DNA of 64,000 nucleotides, taken from contig JACKDR010000033.1 of the NCBI GenBank assembly GCA_020633495.1, positions 13,255 to 77,254 on the forward strand, written 5' to 3'. This DNA is from Kofleriaceae bacterium. GTDB lineage: Bacteria; Myxococcota_A; Polyangia; Haliangiales; Haliangiaceae. This document shows, piece by piece, positions 33,639-42,225 of the stretch (its first letter is position 1; each line of letters opens with the position of its first letter). The notes below the pieces were generated by a model. That model did no database searches, was not told the DNA's origin, and saw only the letters and a program-made list of their open reading frames with translations. The position numbers and the translations under genes were made by a program.

Positions 33639-35354
33639 GTGACCACGCCCGAGGCGCTGCACGAGCACGCGGTCGCCGCGCTGCAGGGCGGGCGCCCCGA
33701 CGAGGCGGTCGCGCTGCTCGAGCAGGCGCGCGCCGCCGGCCTCGACGATCCCGCGATCGACGCCACGCTCGGGCTCGCGTTGCACCACCTGGGGCGCCTC
33801 GACGACGCCGCCGCCGCGCACCGCCGCGCGATCGCCGCGGCCCGCGCCCAGCTCGCCGCCACCTGCTACAACCTCGGCACCGTGCTGGTCACCGCCGGCC
33901 GGCTCGACGACGCCGCCGCCGCGTTCGACGACGCGCTGGCGGCGCGGCCCGACTTCGCGCTCGCCCACAACAACCTGGGCATGGTGCGGCAGCGGCAGGG
34001 GCGCCTCGCCGACGCCGAGCGCAGCTACCGTGCCGCGCTCGCCGCCGCCCCCGACGACCCCACGGTCCACCACAACCTGGCGTCGGCGCGGTGCGCGCTC
34101 GGCGACCTCGACGGCGCCGCCGCCGGGTTCGGCGCCGCGCTCGACCTCGACCCCGGCTTCGCCCGCGCCGCCTGCGGCCTGGGCGCGGTCCTGACCCGGC
34201 TGGGTCGCCGCGACGACGCGATCGCGGCGTGCCGCCGCGCCCTCGCGCTCGAGCCCGACCTCGCCGAGGCCCACCGCCACCTCGCGACCGCGCTGGTCGA
34301 CGCCGACCCGGCGGCCGCGCTCGCCGCGGCGACGCGCGCGGTCGAGCTGGCCCCCGACGAGCCCGACGGCCACGAGACCCTGGCGGCGGCCCGGGTCGCC
34401 GGCGGCGACCTCGCCGGCGCGATCGACGCGTTCGGCCGCGCCGCCGCGCTGGCGCCGGACCGCGCCCTGCCCTGCTACAACGCCGGCGTCCTGCTCGATC
34501 GCTGCGGCCGCTTCGAGGAGGCGATCGCCGCCCTCGAGGTCGCGCTGGCCCGCGCGCCCTCGCACGACGACGCGCTGGTCGCGCTGGCCGGCGCGCAGCA
34601 CCACCTGGGCCGGCGCGACGACGCGATCGCGACCTGGCGGCGGGTCCTGGCCCGGCGCCCCGACGATCCGGGCGCGCGCCACATGCTGGCCGCGCTGACC
34701 GGCGCCAGCCGCCACGCGCCGCCGCCCGGCTACGTCGCGGCGATGTTCGACGCCTACGCGCCGCGCTTCGACGACCACCTGGTCGGCACCCTCGCCTACC
34801 GCGGCCCGGCGCTGCTGCGCGACGCCGTCGCCGCCGGCGCGCCCTACCCGCGCGCCGTCGATCTCGGCTGCGGCACCGGCCTGTGCGGCGAGGCGGTCGC
34901 GCCCTTGTGCGGCACGCTCGACGGCGTCGACCTGTCGCCGGCGATGGTCGCGCGCGCCGTCGCGCGCGGCGTCTATGCCCGGGTCGACGTCGGCGACGTC
35001 GTCGCCTGGCTCGCCGGCGCCACCGACGCCGCGCCCTACGACGTCGCGATCGCCGGCGACGTGCTCATCTATCTCGGCGACCTCGCGCCGCTGTTCGCGG
35101 CGCTGCGGCCGCGGCTGCGCGCCGGCGCCACCTTCGCGTTCACGGTCGAGCGCGCCGACGACGCGCCCGCGGGCGGCGACGCCGCGACCGACCACGAGCT
35201 GCGGCCCACCGGCCGCTGGCGCCACGCTCCCGGCTACCTGCGCCGCCTCGCCGCCGCCCACGGCTTCGTGGTCGAGGCGATGACCCCGGCCGAGCTGCGC
35301 CGCGAGCACCACGACGAGGTCGCGGGCCTGATCGTCGTGCTCCGCGCGGCGTGA
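33639..35354 (+). CDS. TPR protein with C-terminal methyltransferase domain
   Basis: The first 360 residues are about ten TPR units with the usual 34-residue spacing (ALEPDLAEAHRHLATALVDA, ALAPDRALPCYNAGVLLDRC). Residues about 370-571 form a class I SAM-dependent methyltransferase: AMFDAYAPRFDDHLVG, motif I AVDLGCGTGLCGEAV, post-I LDGVDLSPAMV, and VAIAGDVLIYLGDL. TPR-methyltransferase fusions are frequent in proteobacteria; the TPR part probably binds the protein or sugar acceptor. The GTG start is well placed 64 bp after the previous stop. It converges on the pilin operon with 13 bp between stops. Confidence 0.9.
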   Translation: MTTPEALHEHAVAALQGGRPDEAVALLEQARAAGLDDPAIDATLGLALHHLGRLDDAAAAHRRAIAAARAQLAATCYNLGTVLVTAGRLDDAAAAFDDALAARPDFALAHNNLGMVRQRQGRLADAERSYRAALAAAPDDPTVHHNLASARCALGDLDGAAAGFGAALDLDPGFARAACGLGAVLTRLGRRDDAIAACRRALALEPDLAEAHRHLATALVDADPAAALAAATRAVELAPDEPDGHETLAAARVAGGDLAGAIDAFGRAAALAPDRALPCYNAGVLLDRCGRFEEAIAALEVALARAPSHDDALVALAGAQHHLGRRDDAIATWRRVLARRPDDPGARHMLAALTGASRHAPPPGYVAAMFDAYAPRFDDHLVGTLAYRGPALLRDAVAAGAPYPRAVDLGCGTGLCGEAVAPLCGTLDGVDLSPAMVARAVARGVYARVDVGDVVAWLAGATDAAPYDVAIAGDVLIYLGDLAPLFAALRPRLRAGATFAFTVERADDAPAGGDAATDHELRPTGRWRHAPGYLRRLAAAHGFVVEAMTPAELRREHHDEVAGLIVVLRAA

Positions 35355-35367
35355 CCGCCGGCGGCGC

Positions 35368-35946
35368 CTACCAGACCTGGAACGACGCCGGGGCGCCGCC
35401 CAGGGGCAGCACCGCGACCCGGGCCAGGCGCTGGCTGCGCCCGGTCAGGTAGATCGTCATGCCCTGGCAGGAGCCGTCGGCGAAGCAGTCGATCTCGACG
35501 ACGTCGCTGGCGCCGACGGTGGTATCGGGGGAGGTCCCGTCGGCCAGCTCGGCGCGCGGGCTCCAGCCGGACAGGGTGACGCCCCGGCCCAGGGTCTTGT
35601 GGGCGATGAGCTGCCAGGTGCCGTTGTCCGACGGCTGCGGATCCTCGGCCAGCTGCTCGACCGCGACGTCGATCAGGCCGTCGCTGGTGGTGGTCAGCAG
35701 CACCCGGGTGCGGGCCAGCGTGCCCAGCCGGGCCGCGACGTCGGGGCGCACCGAGCCACCCTCGACCGCCTTGCGGGCGGCCTGCCGGACCAGGCTGGCG
35801 GTGGTCTCCGCGGCGTCGTACGGCCGCGGCTTGTTCTGCAGCGTGTAGACCGCCAGGCCCAGCAGGACCCCGACCATCGCGACCACGATCATCAGCTCGA
35901 TCAGCGTGAAGCCGCTGCCGCGGCGGGCGCGCCGGGTCCGCCTCAT
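35368..35946 (-). CDS. FimU/GspH-like minor pilin
   Basis: A 192-residue pseudopilin with a short basic leader and the prepilin peptidase site G-FTLIELM (cleavage after the Gly at residue 12), then the hydrophobic helix of type IV pilins. The globular part contains an internal pair of Cys (CFADGSCQGM) likely bridged. By position, last in the pilX-pilY1-pilV-pilW cluster, it is the FimU/FimT homologue. Minor pilins prime pilus assembly with PilY1. The ATG overlaps the pilW stop (ATGA). The exact homologue name is inference; the pilin class is certain. Confidence 0.85.
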   Translation of the reverse strand: MRRTRRARRGSGFTLIELMIVVAMVGVLLGLAVYTLQNKPRPYDAAETTASLVRQAARKAVEGGSVRPDVAARLGTLARTRVLLTTTSDGLIDVAVEQLAEDPQPSDNGTWQLIAHKTLGRGVTLSGWSPRAELADGTSPDTTVGASDVVEIDCFADGSCQGMTIYLTGRSQRLARVAVLPLGGAPASFQVW

Positions 35947-37064
35947 CGCACCACCTCGAGGTTGCGGAGGTCGGCGCGCGTCGTCGACCAGCGGTAGACG
36001 TGGTCGCCGCGCAGCTCGTCGGGGCGCGCGCTGTCGGCGACGCCCTCGAGCTGGACCGCGTCGCGGTTGCCGATCGGGTTGTGATCCGGGGACGCCGGAT
36101 CGAGCAGCTGCGGCGTCGCCGCGGTCGTGATGCCGGCGACGCGCTTGGTCGTGCGGATGACGAAGCTCACCGTGACGTCGAGCGGCGTGCCACCGGTGAA
36201 CCCGGGCGCGCTCTTGACCTCCTGCTCGGCGCCGGAGTACCAGTCGAGCTCGGGGTCGCCGTCGCCGTCGACGTCGACGACGTCGCCGGCCTCGTACCAG
36301 CGCGACGCCACCTGCAGGTCGGTGAAGCCGATCCCGAGGTCCTCCCAGTCGTCGACCAGGCCGGCGGTGGCCGAGCGCTGCAGCACCGCGAGCTCCTTGC
36401 GCAGGGGATCGATCCGGTAGCCGCGCATGACGAAGCGGTACGCCATCGTGTCGGCAGGCGGCGACGCCAGCGCGGTCGCGACCGCCAGGCAGTGGCTCAG
36501 GCTGGCGGTGCCCCACGGCGCGCTGGTGTCGACCGTGACGGTCGAGCCGCCGACCGCGACCGCGCGCACGACGCAGGCGTCGTACTCCTGGGCCGGCACC
36601 GGATCGACGTTGGGAGGGTCCCGCGGATCGCTGAGGACGATGACGTCGCCGACCTCGAAGACCTGCGGGACGACGGTGAGCTGGTCGCCGAGCAGCGAGA
36701 CGACGCGGGCCTCGGCCGCGGCGTCGGCGTAGTAGACGTGGAGCTCGTCGGGGCCGTTGGCGTCGTCGACGATCTCGACCGGGACGTGGACCATGCCGTC
36801 CCACGGCGCCGTGAAGCCGTTGGGCACCCGCTGGCCGGCCTGGCGCACGTCGGCCAGCACCAGGTTCTGGGCCGCGACCAGGGTCTGCTGTAGCTCGCCG
36901 ACCTGGGCCTGGGTCCGGTACGCCAGCGACATGTTGGTGAAGATCGAGAACACCATCGCGACCAGCAGGCCGACCAGCGCCATCGACACCAGCAGCTCGA
37001 CCATGGTCAGGCCGCGCTCACCGCGCCGCGCCGCGCGTCCGCGCGTCGACCCGGGCGCCGCCAT
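35943..37064 (-). CDS. pilW: PilW-like minor pilin
   Basis: A 373-residue minor pilin with leader and cleavage motif ERG-LTMVELLVSM, hydrophobic helix ALVGLLVAMVFSIFTNM, then a large globular head. The length and the LQQTLVAAQNLVLADVRQAG helix fit PilW, the biggest of the minor pilins in this cluster type. The head has Asp-rich turns (DVDGDGDPELDW) that may bind calcium. Start and stop overlap both neighbours (TGATG, ATGA), showing one polycistronic unit. Confidence 0.84.
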   Translation of the reverse strand: MAAPGSTRGRAARRGERGLTMVELLVSMALVGLLVAMVFSIFTNMSLAYRTQAQVGELQQTLVAAQNLVLADVRQAGQRVPNGFTAPWDGMVHVPVEIVDDANGPDELHVYYADAAAEARVVSLLGDQLTVVPQVFEVGDVIVLSDPRDPPNVDPVPAQEYDACVVRAVAVGGSTVTVDTSAPWGTASLSHCLAVATALASPPADTMAYRFVMRGYRIDPLRKELAVLQRSATAGLVDDWEDLGIGFTDLQVASRWYEAGDVVDVDGDGDPELDWYSGAEQEVKSAPGFTGGTPLDVTVSFVIRTTKRVAGITTAATPQLLDPASPDHNPIGNRDAVQLEGVADSARPDELRGDHVYRWSTTRADLRNLEVVR

Positions 37065-37543
37065 CAGAAGTCCTCCTGCCGGGTCCGCAGCAGCTCGACC
37101 GAGATCTCGTGGCGGTGCATCAGGTCGTTGACGTCGGCGCCCTCGTCGGCCCACACCACCTCGACGCGGATCCGCAGGAGATCGACGGACGCGGCCGTCG
37201 ACTCGACGATGATCCGCCGCAGGTACGTCGCGGTCCGGCCGGCCACGGTCTGGCTGCCGAAGTCGTAGTCGATGGGCAGCGCGGCGTCGACGTCCTCGTA
37301 GTCCACGTACATCTGGGCCAGCGTCTTGCCCCGCGCCTCCTCGAGCGTACGCTTGGCGATCGTGACCGCGTCGCTGGTCTGCGCCGCCATCGCGTTGGTG
37401 CGCGTCGTCGCGAGCTGGAGGGCGACCACGCCGGTCATGCCGATGACGCTGACCGCGAGCGTCACCAGCAGCTCGAACAGGGTGAAGCCGTCCTGACCGC
37501 GGCCGGCGCGGCGGCGCCGGCGAGGTGCGGGGCGTCGCGGCAT
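37064..37543 (-). CDS. pilV: PilV-like minor pilin
   Basis: A 159-residue minor pilin: basic leader, processing site QDG-FTLFELLVTLAVSVI, helix GMTGVVALQLATTRT, then a short beta-rich head. The early GMTGVVALQL continuation is the PilV pattern, shorter than PilW. It sits between pilY1 and pilW with 1-nt-level overlaps on both sides. It helps initiate pilus assembly as part of the priming complex. Confidence 0.84.
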   Translation of the reverse strand: MPRRPAPRRRRRAGRGQDGFTLFELLVTLAVSVIGMTGVVALQLATTRTNAMAAQTSDAVTIAKRTLEEARGKTLAQMYVDYEDVDAALPIDYDFGSQTVAGRTATYLRRIIVESTAASVDLLRIRVEVVWADEGADVNDLMHRHEISVELLRTRQEDF

Positions 37544-40500
37544 CAGTAGACCTGCCGCCAGCCCATCAGCGTCATCGGGGTGTCGGCGTTCATGACGCCG
37601 TCGCCGCTGCCCGAGCCGCCGCCCGAGCCGCCGCCCGAGCCGCCGCCCGAGCCGCCGCCGGCCTCGGGCGAGGCCGGGGAGCCGACCCGGACGACGTCGC
37701 CCGACAGGGTCGAGAAGTAGACCGCGCCGGCGTCGCCGTACAGCGCGCCCATCGTCGCGGCGGCGGCGTTGACCGTGAAGTCGGTGATGAAGTCGCCGTC
37801 GTCGAGGGCCGACAGCTCGACGCCCTGGATGATCGACGAGCCGCGATCGCAGGTGCCGCTGCCGACCTTGGGGTCGATCGTCCGGGTGAACAGCACCTGC
37901 TCGCGGGTCACGACGACGCCGCCGTAGAACTTCTCGCACTGCCCGGCCACGCAGTCGCCGGTCAGCTTGGTGCGGACCGCGCCGGTGTCGGCGAAGACCG
38001 CGTAGAACTCGTTGACCTCGGTGGGCGCGAAGTTCTCGAGGCCGCCGGTGCCGAAGAACAGGACCAGCCGGCCGGTGCCGCCGTCGATCTGCGCGCCCAG
38101 GGTGCCCGCGATCGGCCGCTCGGCGCCGAGCGCGCCGGAGGTCGACGCGGTCGAGAACAGCGCGTACAGCTGGGTGCCGTCGACCTGGTCGACCGCGATC
38201 GAGCCCATGCCGGCGTTGTCGTTCCAGCCGCCGCCCAGGTCGCGGGCCGGGTCGACCTTGTAGACGTAGCCGCAGCTGTCGGAGAAGACCGCGCGATCGA
38301 TCAACCCGTCGATCCGCGGCGACCCCGGCTCGAGGTCGTCCTTGGTCTCGAAGACGGTGATGTCGCTGGTCAGCGGGCACTTGGTCTGGAACCGCCAAAG
38401 CTCCTGCCCGGTCAGCGCGTCGTAGGCCTCGACGGTGCGGCCGCGCTCGAACGGCGGGGTCTGGTCGGCGAAGTCCATGCCGGTGCCCGCGATCGCGATG
38501 AAGCGGACCTCGCCGGCGATCGACACCCGCGCGATCGCGACCTTCGAGAACGACTGGCCGGCGTCGGCGCCGCCCGGCACCGCCGACCACAGCGGGGTCG
38601 GGCCCAGCACCGCGCCGGTGTCGGGGTCGACGGTCTCGGTGACGTCGAAGACGGCGATGCTCTTGCCGCCGTTGCCGGAGCCGACCACCGCGATCGTCCG
38701 CAGGTCGCCGTTGACGTCGGCGACGTCGGCCAGCGTCACCGAGCCGTCCGGGTACGAGCTCGACACCAGCGTGCCGCTGAGGCTGTTGCTGTAGTCGGGG
38801 ACCAGGCCGGCGGCGACGATCGGCGGCACGAAGCCCCACGCCTCCTTGCCGTTCTTGGTGTTGTTGACGTCGTCGGGCAGCGTGTAGATCGCGTGGACGA
38901 AGCCGTCGCGCGAGCCGAACAGGGCCAGGTTGACCCGGTTGGCCTGCGCGGCCAGGAACGCGTCGACCTTGGCCCGCTGGCCGGCGTCGGCGAACAGGTA
39001 CCAGGGCGGCAGCTCGGGCTTGGTCAGGATCGCCGGGGTCGAGGTCTCGACCGCGCCCAGCTTGGACAGCGCGATGCCGGTGTTGCCGACGCCGAAGCGG
39101 GCGCTGCGGGCCCAGTCGATGACCGACACCGCCGAGGCGTCGTCGGACGCGCCCAGCGTGACCACCAGCCCGACGTCGACCGACGAGCCGGCGTGGCTGA
39201 AGTCGAGGCGCTCGCCGGTGTCCTTGTGGGCGGTGTAGAGGTGGCGCTCGGCGTCGGACATCGCGTCGTCGAGCTTGCTCGCGGCCTCCCAGTAGGTCCG
39301 GTCGAGCCCGGCGTTGATCGCGTAGAACTTGCCGCGGTTGCCGGGCTGCCGGAACGCGCCGACGTAGGCGATGCCGTCGTTGACGACGACGCCGGCGCGG
39401 TAGTGCTCGGTCGCCTGGGTGAAGTCGAACGACGCGGTGATCGACGACAGCACCGGGGTCGTCGTGTGGTTGTTCCCCGAGCACATGACCGCCTTCCACC
39501 GCACCGAGCGCCCGGCCGACTTGGGGAACGTCGCGCACAGCTCGCCGGAGTGGTCACCGCAGTCCGAGGCCTGGACCCAGTTGGGCGGCTCCTCGTTCGA
39601 CAGGTAATAGGTCAGCGTGCCGCCGTTGGCGGTGGCGACCGGGTGGATCCGCGCCGCGGTGACCACCATCTCCGAGTCGGCCAGCGTGCCCAGGTCGATG
39701 ACGCCGGACGCGACCTCGCCGCAGTCGACGTACTGGGACACGACGCGGTTGGCCAGCACCAGGTAGCTCGACGAGTGGTTGCCGTCGGCGATCATGATGT
39801 CGGGCGTGTGGGCCGGATCGTTGTCGTAGTCGAAGACGAACCCGGTGTCGAAGTCGTAGATCGGGTTGTAGTGGTCGGTCAGGGTCTTCTTGCGGCCGGC
39901 CGAGAACGGCGTCGAGGTGCCGTTGTTGACGTAGTAGCCGGAGACGCCGCCATAGGTGTCGTAGGCGTAGTTCCAGTTGTCGCTGGTGATGATCAGGTCC
40001 TTGCGGCCGTCGAGCGAGAAGTCGGCGGCGAAGACGCCGGTGGCGGCGCCGACGAAGCTGATCGCCTGCGGGTGCGCGGTGTCGAGCGTGTTACCGGCCT
40101 TGCCCTTGAACAGGCGCAGGCGCTGGCTGGCGCTGCTGCAGCAGTTGGGCGCGCCGACCACCAGATCGCGCAGGCCGTCGCCGTCGAAGTCCTCGTAGGC
40201 GAAGACCGGCAGGCCGCCCTGGTGGTTGGTGCCGAAGCCGAGGTTGCTGATCAGCGTGCCGTAGTAGCTGAAGGTCGGGCTGTTCGAGCACCGCAGCGGC
40301 GCCGGCGCCGCCGGCACCGGGCTCGGCTGCGGGCTGGCCAGCGTGCAGTTGTTGATGAAGATCCGGATCTCGCCGTTGTTCTCGCCGTTGCCGACCAGGA
40401 TGTCGAGCTTGCGGTCGTTGTTCCAGTCGACCGCCATGATGCTGGTGCCCGACCAGTCCTGGTAGCCCAGGTTCGACGCCGAGGTGCCGCTGGCGAACGG

Positions 40501-41121
40501 GGTGTAGCCGGTGTTGAACCGCGGGTTGCCCGACGCGTCGTTCGACGCCCGGTTGAGCCACAGCGTCGCCACGTTCGGCCGGGTGTAGAAGCTGCCCTCG
40601 GCGCGGAAGACGTCGGGCCAGCCGTCGCCGTTGAAGTCGGCGGCCACGGTGGGCCGGATCTTGTTGCTGCTCGACGAGCTGACCAGCTCGCGGACGTTGA
40701 CGAACTTGGGCTGCCGGACCGCGTTGGGATCGGTCCAGTCGGGCTCGGGGTTGTCGAAGGTGCGGTTGCGGTAGATCCGCACGAACGAGTAGCCCTCGCC
40801 GACGCCGACGAAGTCGAGCCAGCCGTCCTGGTCGAAGTCGGCGACGTCGGAGTACACGGTCAGGTCGGTGATGCCGAGGACCGTCGACGTGAACACGCCG
40901 CCGGCGGTCTGCAGCTGCAGCTGCCCGCCGGTGCTGCCGTCATAGACGACGCCGTCCTTCTCGGTGTCGCTGTCGAGCAGGGTCCCGGTCCAGCCGGTCG
41001 GGGCCGAGGTCTCGGGGCACGAGGCCACCTCGCTCTGGGCCCGCGCCGCCGGCGCCGCCGCCAGCAGCGTCACGGCGGTCGCCGCGGTGAGGATCGGCCA
41101 GGTCAGTCGAGGTGCGCGCAT
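37543..41121 (-). CDS. pilY1: PilY1-type pilus tip/assembly protein
   Basis: A 1192-residue exported protein (signal peptide ending ARAQ at residue 29). Residues about 90-480 hold at least six FG-GAP/VCBS-like calcium motifs (DFDQDGWLDFVG, DFNGDGWPDVFR, DFDGDGLRDLVVG, DWNNDRKLDILVG). Residues about 580-1170 form the PilY1 C-terminal beta-propeller, with YYVGAF-like blades, the calcium loop VADVNGDLRTIAVVG and YDALTGQELWRF. A Gly/Ser repeat linker precedes the last 18 residues. PilY1 sits at the pilus tip and is needed for assembly and adhesion; the FG-GAP half in front is an unusual large N-terminal adhesin-like module. The start overlaps the pilX stop. Confidence 0.9.
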   Translation of the reverse strand: MRAPRLTWPILTAATAVTLLAAAPAARAQSEVASCPETSAPTGWTGTLLDSDTEKDGVVYDGSTGGQLQLQTAGGVFTSTVLGITDLTVYSDVADFDQDGWLDFVGVGEGYSFVRIYRNRTFDNPEPDWTDPNAVRQPKFVNVRELVSSSSSNKIRPTVAADFNGDGWPDVFRAEGSFYTRPNVATLWLNRASNDASGNPRFNTGYTPFASGTSASNLGYQDWSGTSIMAVDWNNDRKLDILVGNGENNGEIRIFINNCTLASPQPSPVPAAPAPLRCSNSPTFSYYGTLISNLGFGTNHQGGLPVFAYEDFDGDGLRDLVVGAPNCCSSASQRLRLFKGKAGNTLDTAHPQAISFVGAATGVFAADFSLDGRKDLIITSDNWNYAYDTYGGVSGYYVNNGTSTPFSAGRKKTLTDHYNPIYDFDTGFVFDYDNDPAHTPDIMIADGNHSSSYLVLANRVVSQYVDCGEVASGVIDLGTLADSEMVVTAARIHPVATANGGTLTYYLSNEEPPNWVQASDCGDHSGELCATFPKSAGRSVRWKAVMCSGNNHTTTPVLSSITASFDFTQATEHYRAGVVVNDGIAYVGAFRQPGNRGKFYAINAGLDRTYWEAASKLDDAMSDAERHLYTAHKDTGERLDFSHAGSSVDVGLVVTLGASDDASAVSVIDWARSARFGVGNTGIALSKLGAVETSTPAILTKPELPPWYLFADAGQRAKVDAFLAAQANRVNLALFGSRDGFVHAIYTLPDDVNNTKNGKEAWGFVPPIVAAGLVPDYSNSLSGTLVSSSYPDGSVTLADVADVNGDLRTIAVVGSGNGGKSIAVFDVTETVDPDTGAVLGPTPLWSAVPGGADAGQSFSKVAIARVSIAGEVRFIAIAGTGMDFADQTPPFERGRTVEAYDALTGQELWRFQTKCPLTSDITVFETKDDLEPGSPRIDGLIDRAVFSDSCGYVYKVDPARDLGGGWNDNAGMGSIAVDQVDGTQLYALFSTASTSGALGAERPIAGTLGAQIDGGTGRLVLFFGTGGLENFAPTEVNEFYAVFADTGAVRTKLTGDCVAGQCEKFYGGVVVTREQVLFTRTIDPKVGSGTCDRGSSIIQGVELSALDDGDFITDFTVNAAAATMGALYGDAGAVYFSTLSGDVVRVGSPASPEAGGGSGGGSGGGSGGGSGSGDGVMNADTPMTLMGWRQVY
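37612..37660. repeat. 12-bp tandem repeat encoding a Ser-Gly linker in pilY1
   Basis: Four direct copies of GAGCCGCCGCCC on the plus strand encode (GGGS)n near the C-terminus of the PilY1 protein, followed by a diverged copy. In-frame gain or loss of units would only change linker length. Confidence 0.7.
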
Positions 41122-41741
41122 CAGTTCCCTCCCGGGGTGTACGTCGCGGTGTCAGTCGCGTCGATCGTGGTCAGGCAGTCGTTGCGGCCGGCGCCATCCT
41201 CGGCGAGACCGCGCTGTCCGTAACCCGGACAGTGAGAGGCGGTGCCACCGCTGAAGTTGGAGCGGACCTCCCACTCGACCTGGGCGACGGCGCCGTCGGG
41301 GCCGTGACCGGTCGAGCGGATGACGATGCGGCCGTCGGTGTCGTCGCCGGCGGCGAGGCCGGTGTCGGTAGGGTTGTTGAGGATCTCGACCTCGTACCAG
41401 GCCTGCATGTCCGGCGACAGCGGGTTGCCGACGTCGCCCGGGCCGATCTCGTTGCCGACGATGCCCGCCGGGCGCTGCGGATCGACGTTGTCGGGCTCGA
41501 CGAGATCCGACAGCTGCGTGCCCTGCACCGCCTGCTGGCGGACGAAGTCGATCGCGGCGGCGGCGCCGCTCTCGGCCGCGTACAGCGCGACCGCCTTGAA
41601 GCGATCGTGGCCGGCGGCGTCGAGGCCGCCGCGCACCGACAGCGCGGTGAGCCCGCCGAGCGCGGCGAGCCCGGACAGCGCGAGCAGCATCAGCACCATC
41701 GCGTTGCCGCGCTGGCGATTCCGGGCGAGGGGTGCGGTCAT
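41121..41741 (-). CDS. pilX: PilX-like minor pilin
   Basis: First gene of the operon, 206 residues. The leader RQRGNAMVLMLLALSGLAAL replaces the usual G-FTLIE motif, as in PilX proteins which lack Glu5-type consensus strictness. The helix continues as ALSVRGGLDAAGHDRFKAVA with Glu-bearing ALYAAESGAAAAIDFVRQQ. The head holds two Cys (HCPGYG, DCLTT) for a probable disulphide. GGAGG lies 6 nt before the ATG at 41741, a clean start. Confidence 0.82.
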   Translation of the reverse strand: MTAPLARNRQRGNAMVLMLLALSGLAALGGLTALSVRGGLDAAGHDRFKAVALYAAESGAAAAIDFVRQQAVQGTQLSDLVEPDNVDPQRPAGIVGNEIGPGDVGNPLSPDMQAWYEVEILNNPTDTGLAAGDDTDGRIVIRSTGHGPDGAVAQVEWEVRSNFSGGTASHCPGYGQRGLAEDGAGRNDCLTTIDATDTATYTPGGN

Positions 41742-42017
41742 CGGAGTCCTCCGGCAGCACGGCGAGCGCCCCGCGATCGAGCACGCTCCCATGCCCCGAT
41801 GTCGCCGGGGAGTCGGCGACACAGGCCCCACCATGGTGCCAGACCTTGCGGACATTGCTCAACCTGATTTCATGGTGTGAGAGCTAACGGTGAGACTGTG
41901 ACGTGATCTCCCACCCTGGCAACGGAGGTGGTCGTGGTCCTCGCCCGTACACGCTCCCACCCGGCGCCGCCTCGAACCAGCCTCGCACCGCCGGTCGCGA
42001 CGGGGCACAATGTAGGC
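41742..42017. other. Divergent intergenic region upstream of the pilin operon
   Basis: About 275 bp containing one of the few AT-enriched spots in the window (around 41850-41890: ATTGCTCAACCTGATTTCAT). It must hold the pilX operon promoter on the minus strand. A sigma-54-like -24 half (TGGCAC) occurs on the minus strand at 41836-41841 but the -12 half is poor. GGAGG at 41924 could serve an alternative GTG start at 41934 of the next plus-strand gene. Confidence 0.45.
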
Positions 42018-42203
42018 ATGGACCCCAAGGAGCCGCAGCGAACCTTCCGCTTCGGCAGGTCGCAGGCGACCAACGACGCCACCGAGACCCGCCGCATGGT
42101 CCAGCAGGATCGGCGCAGCCTCGAGGACGACCGGGCCCTGCCCTACCTGGTCGCGATCCTGGTGATCGCGGCCATCGTCGGACTGCTGATCTGGATCTTC
42201 TGA
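42018..42203 (+). CDS. Tail-anchored small membrane protein, 61 residues
   Basis: A short protein with a polar N-terminal half (MDPKEPQRTFRFGRSQATND, then Gln/Arg-rich helix) and one C-terminal TM helix (YLVAILVIAAIVGLLIWIF, residues 43-61). Such tail-anchored small proteins often sit next to envelope machines. A GTG at 41934, 5 nt after GGAGG, would extend it by 28 residues, but that extension is Pro/Arg-rich and looks less protein-like. No family is recognised. Confidence 0.6.
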   Translation: MDPKEPQRTFRFGRSQATNDATETRRMVQQDRRSLEDDRALPYLVAILVIAAIVGLLIWIF

Positions 42204-42225
42204 CGCCCGGGGCCGCGCCCGGTGA

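Noticed and set aside
37525..41223. A 1232-codon plus-strand open frame opposite pilY1
   Set aside because: It is a GC-driven shadow: the minus strand carries a signal peptide, calcium motifs and propeller blades, while the plus-strand translation is low-complexity Val/Ala/Gly/Arg without motifs. Similar shadows opposite other genes were dropped for the same reason.
41827..41841. Possible sigma-54 promoter upstream of pilX (minus strand, TGGCAC followed by TGGG)
   Set aside because: The -24 half is perfect but the -12 half lacks the required GC, and the context gives no further support.
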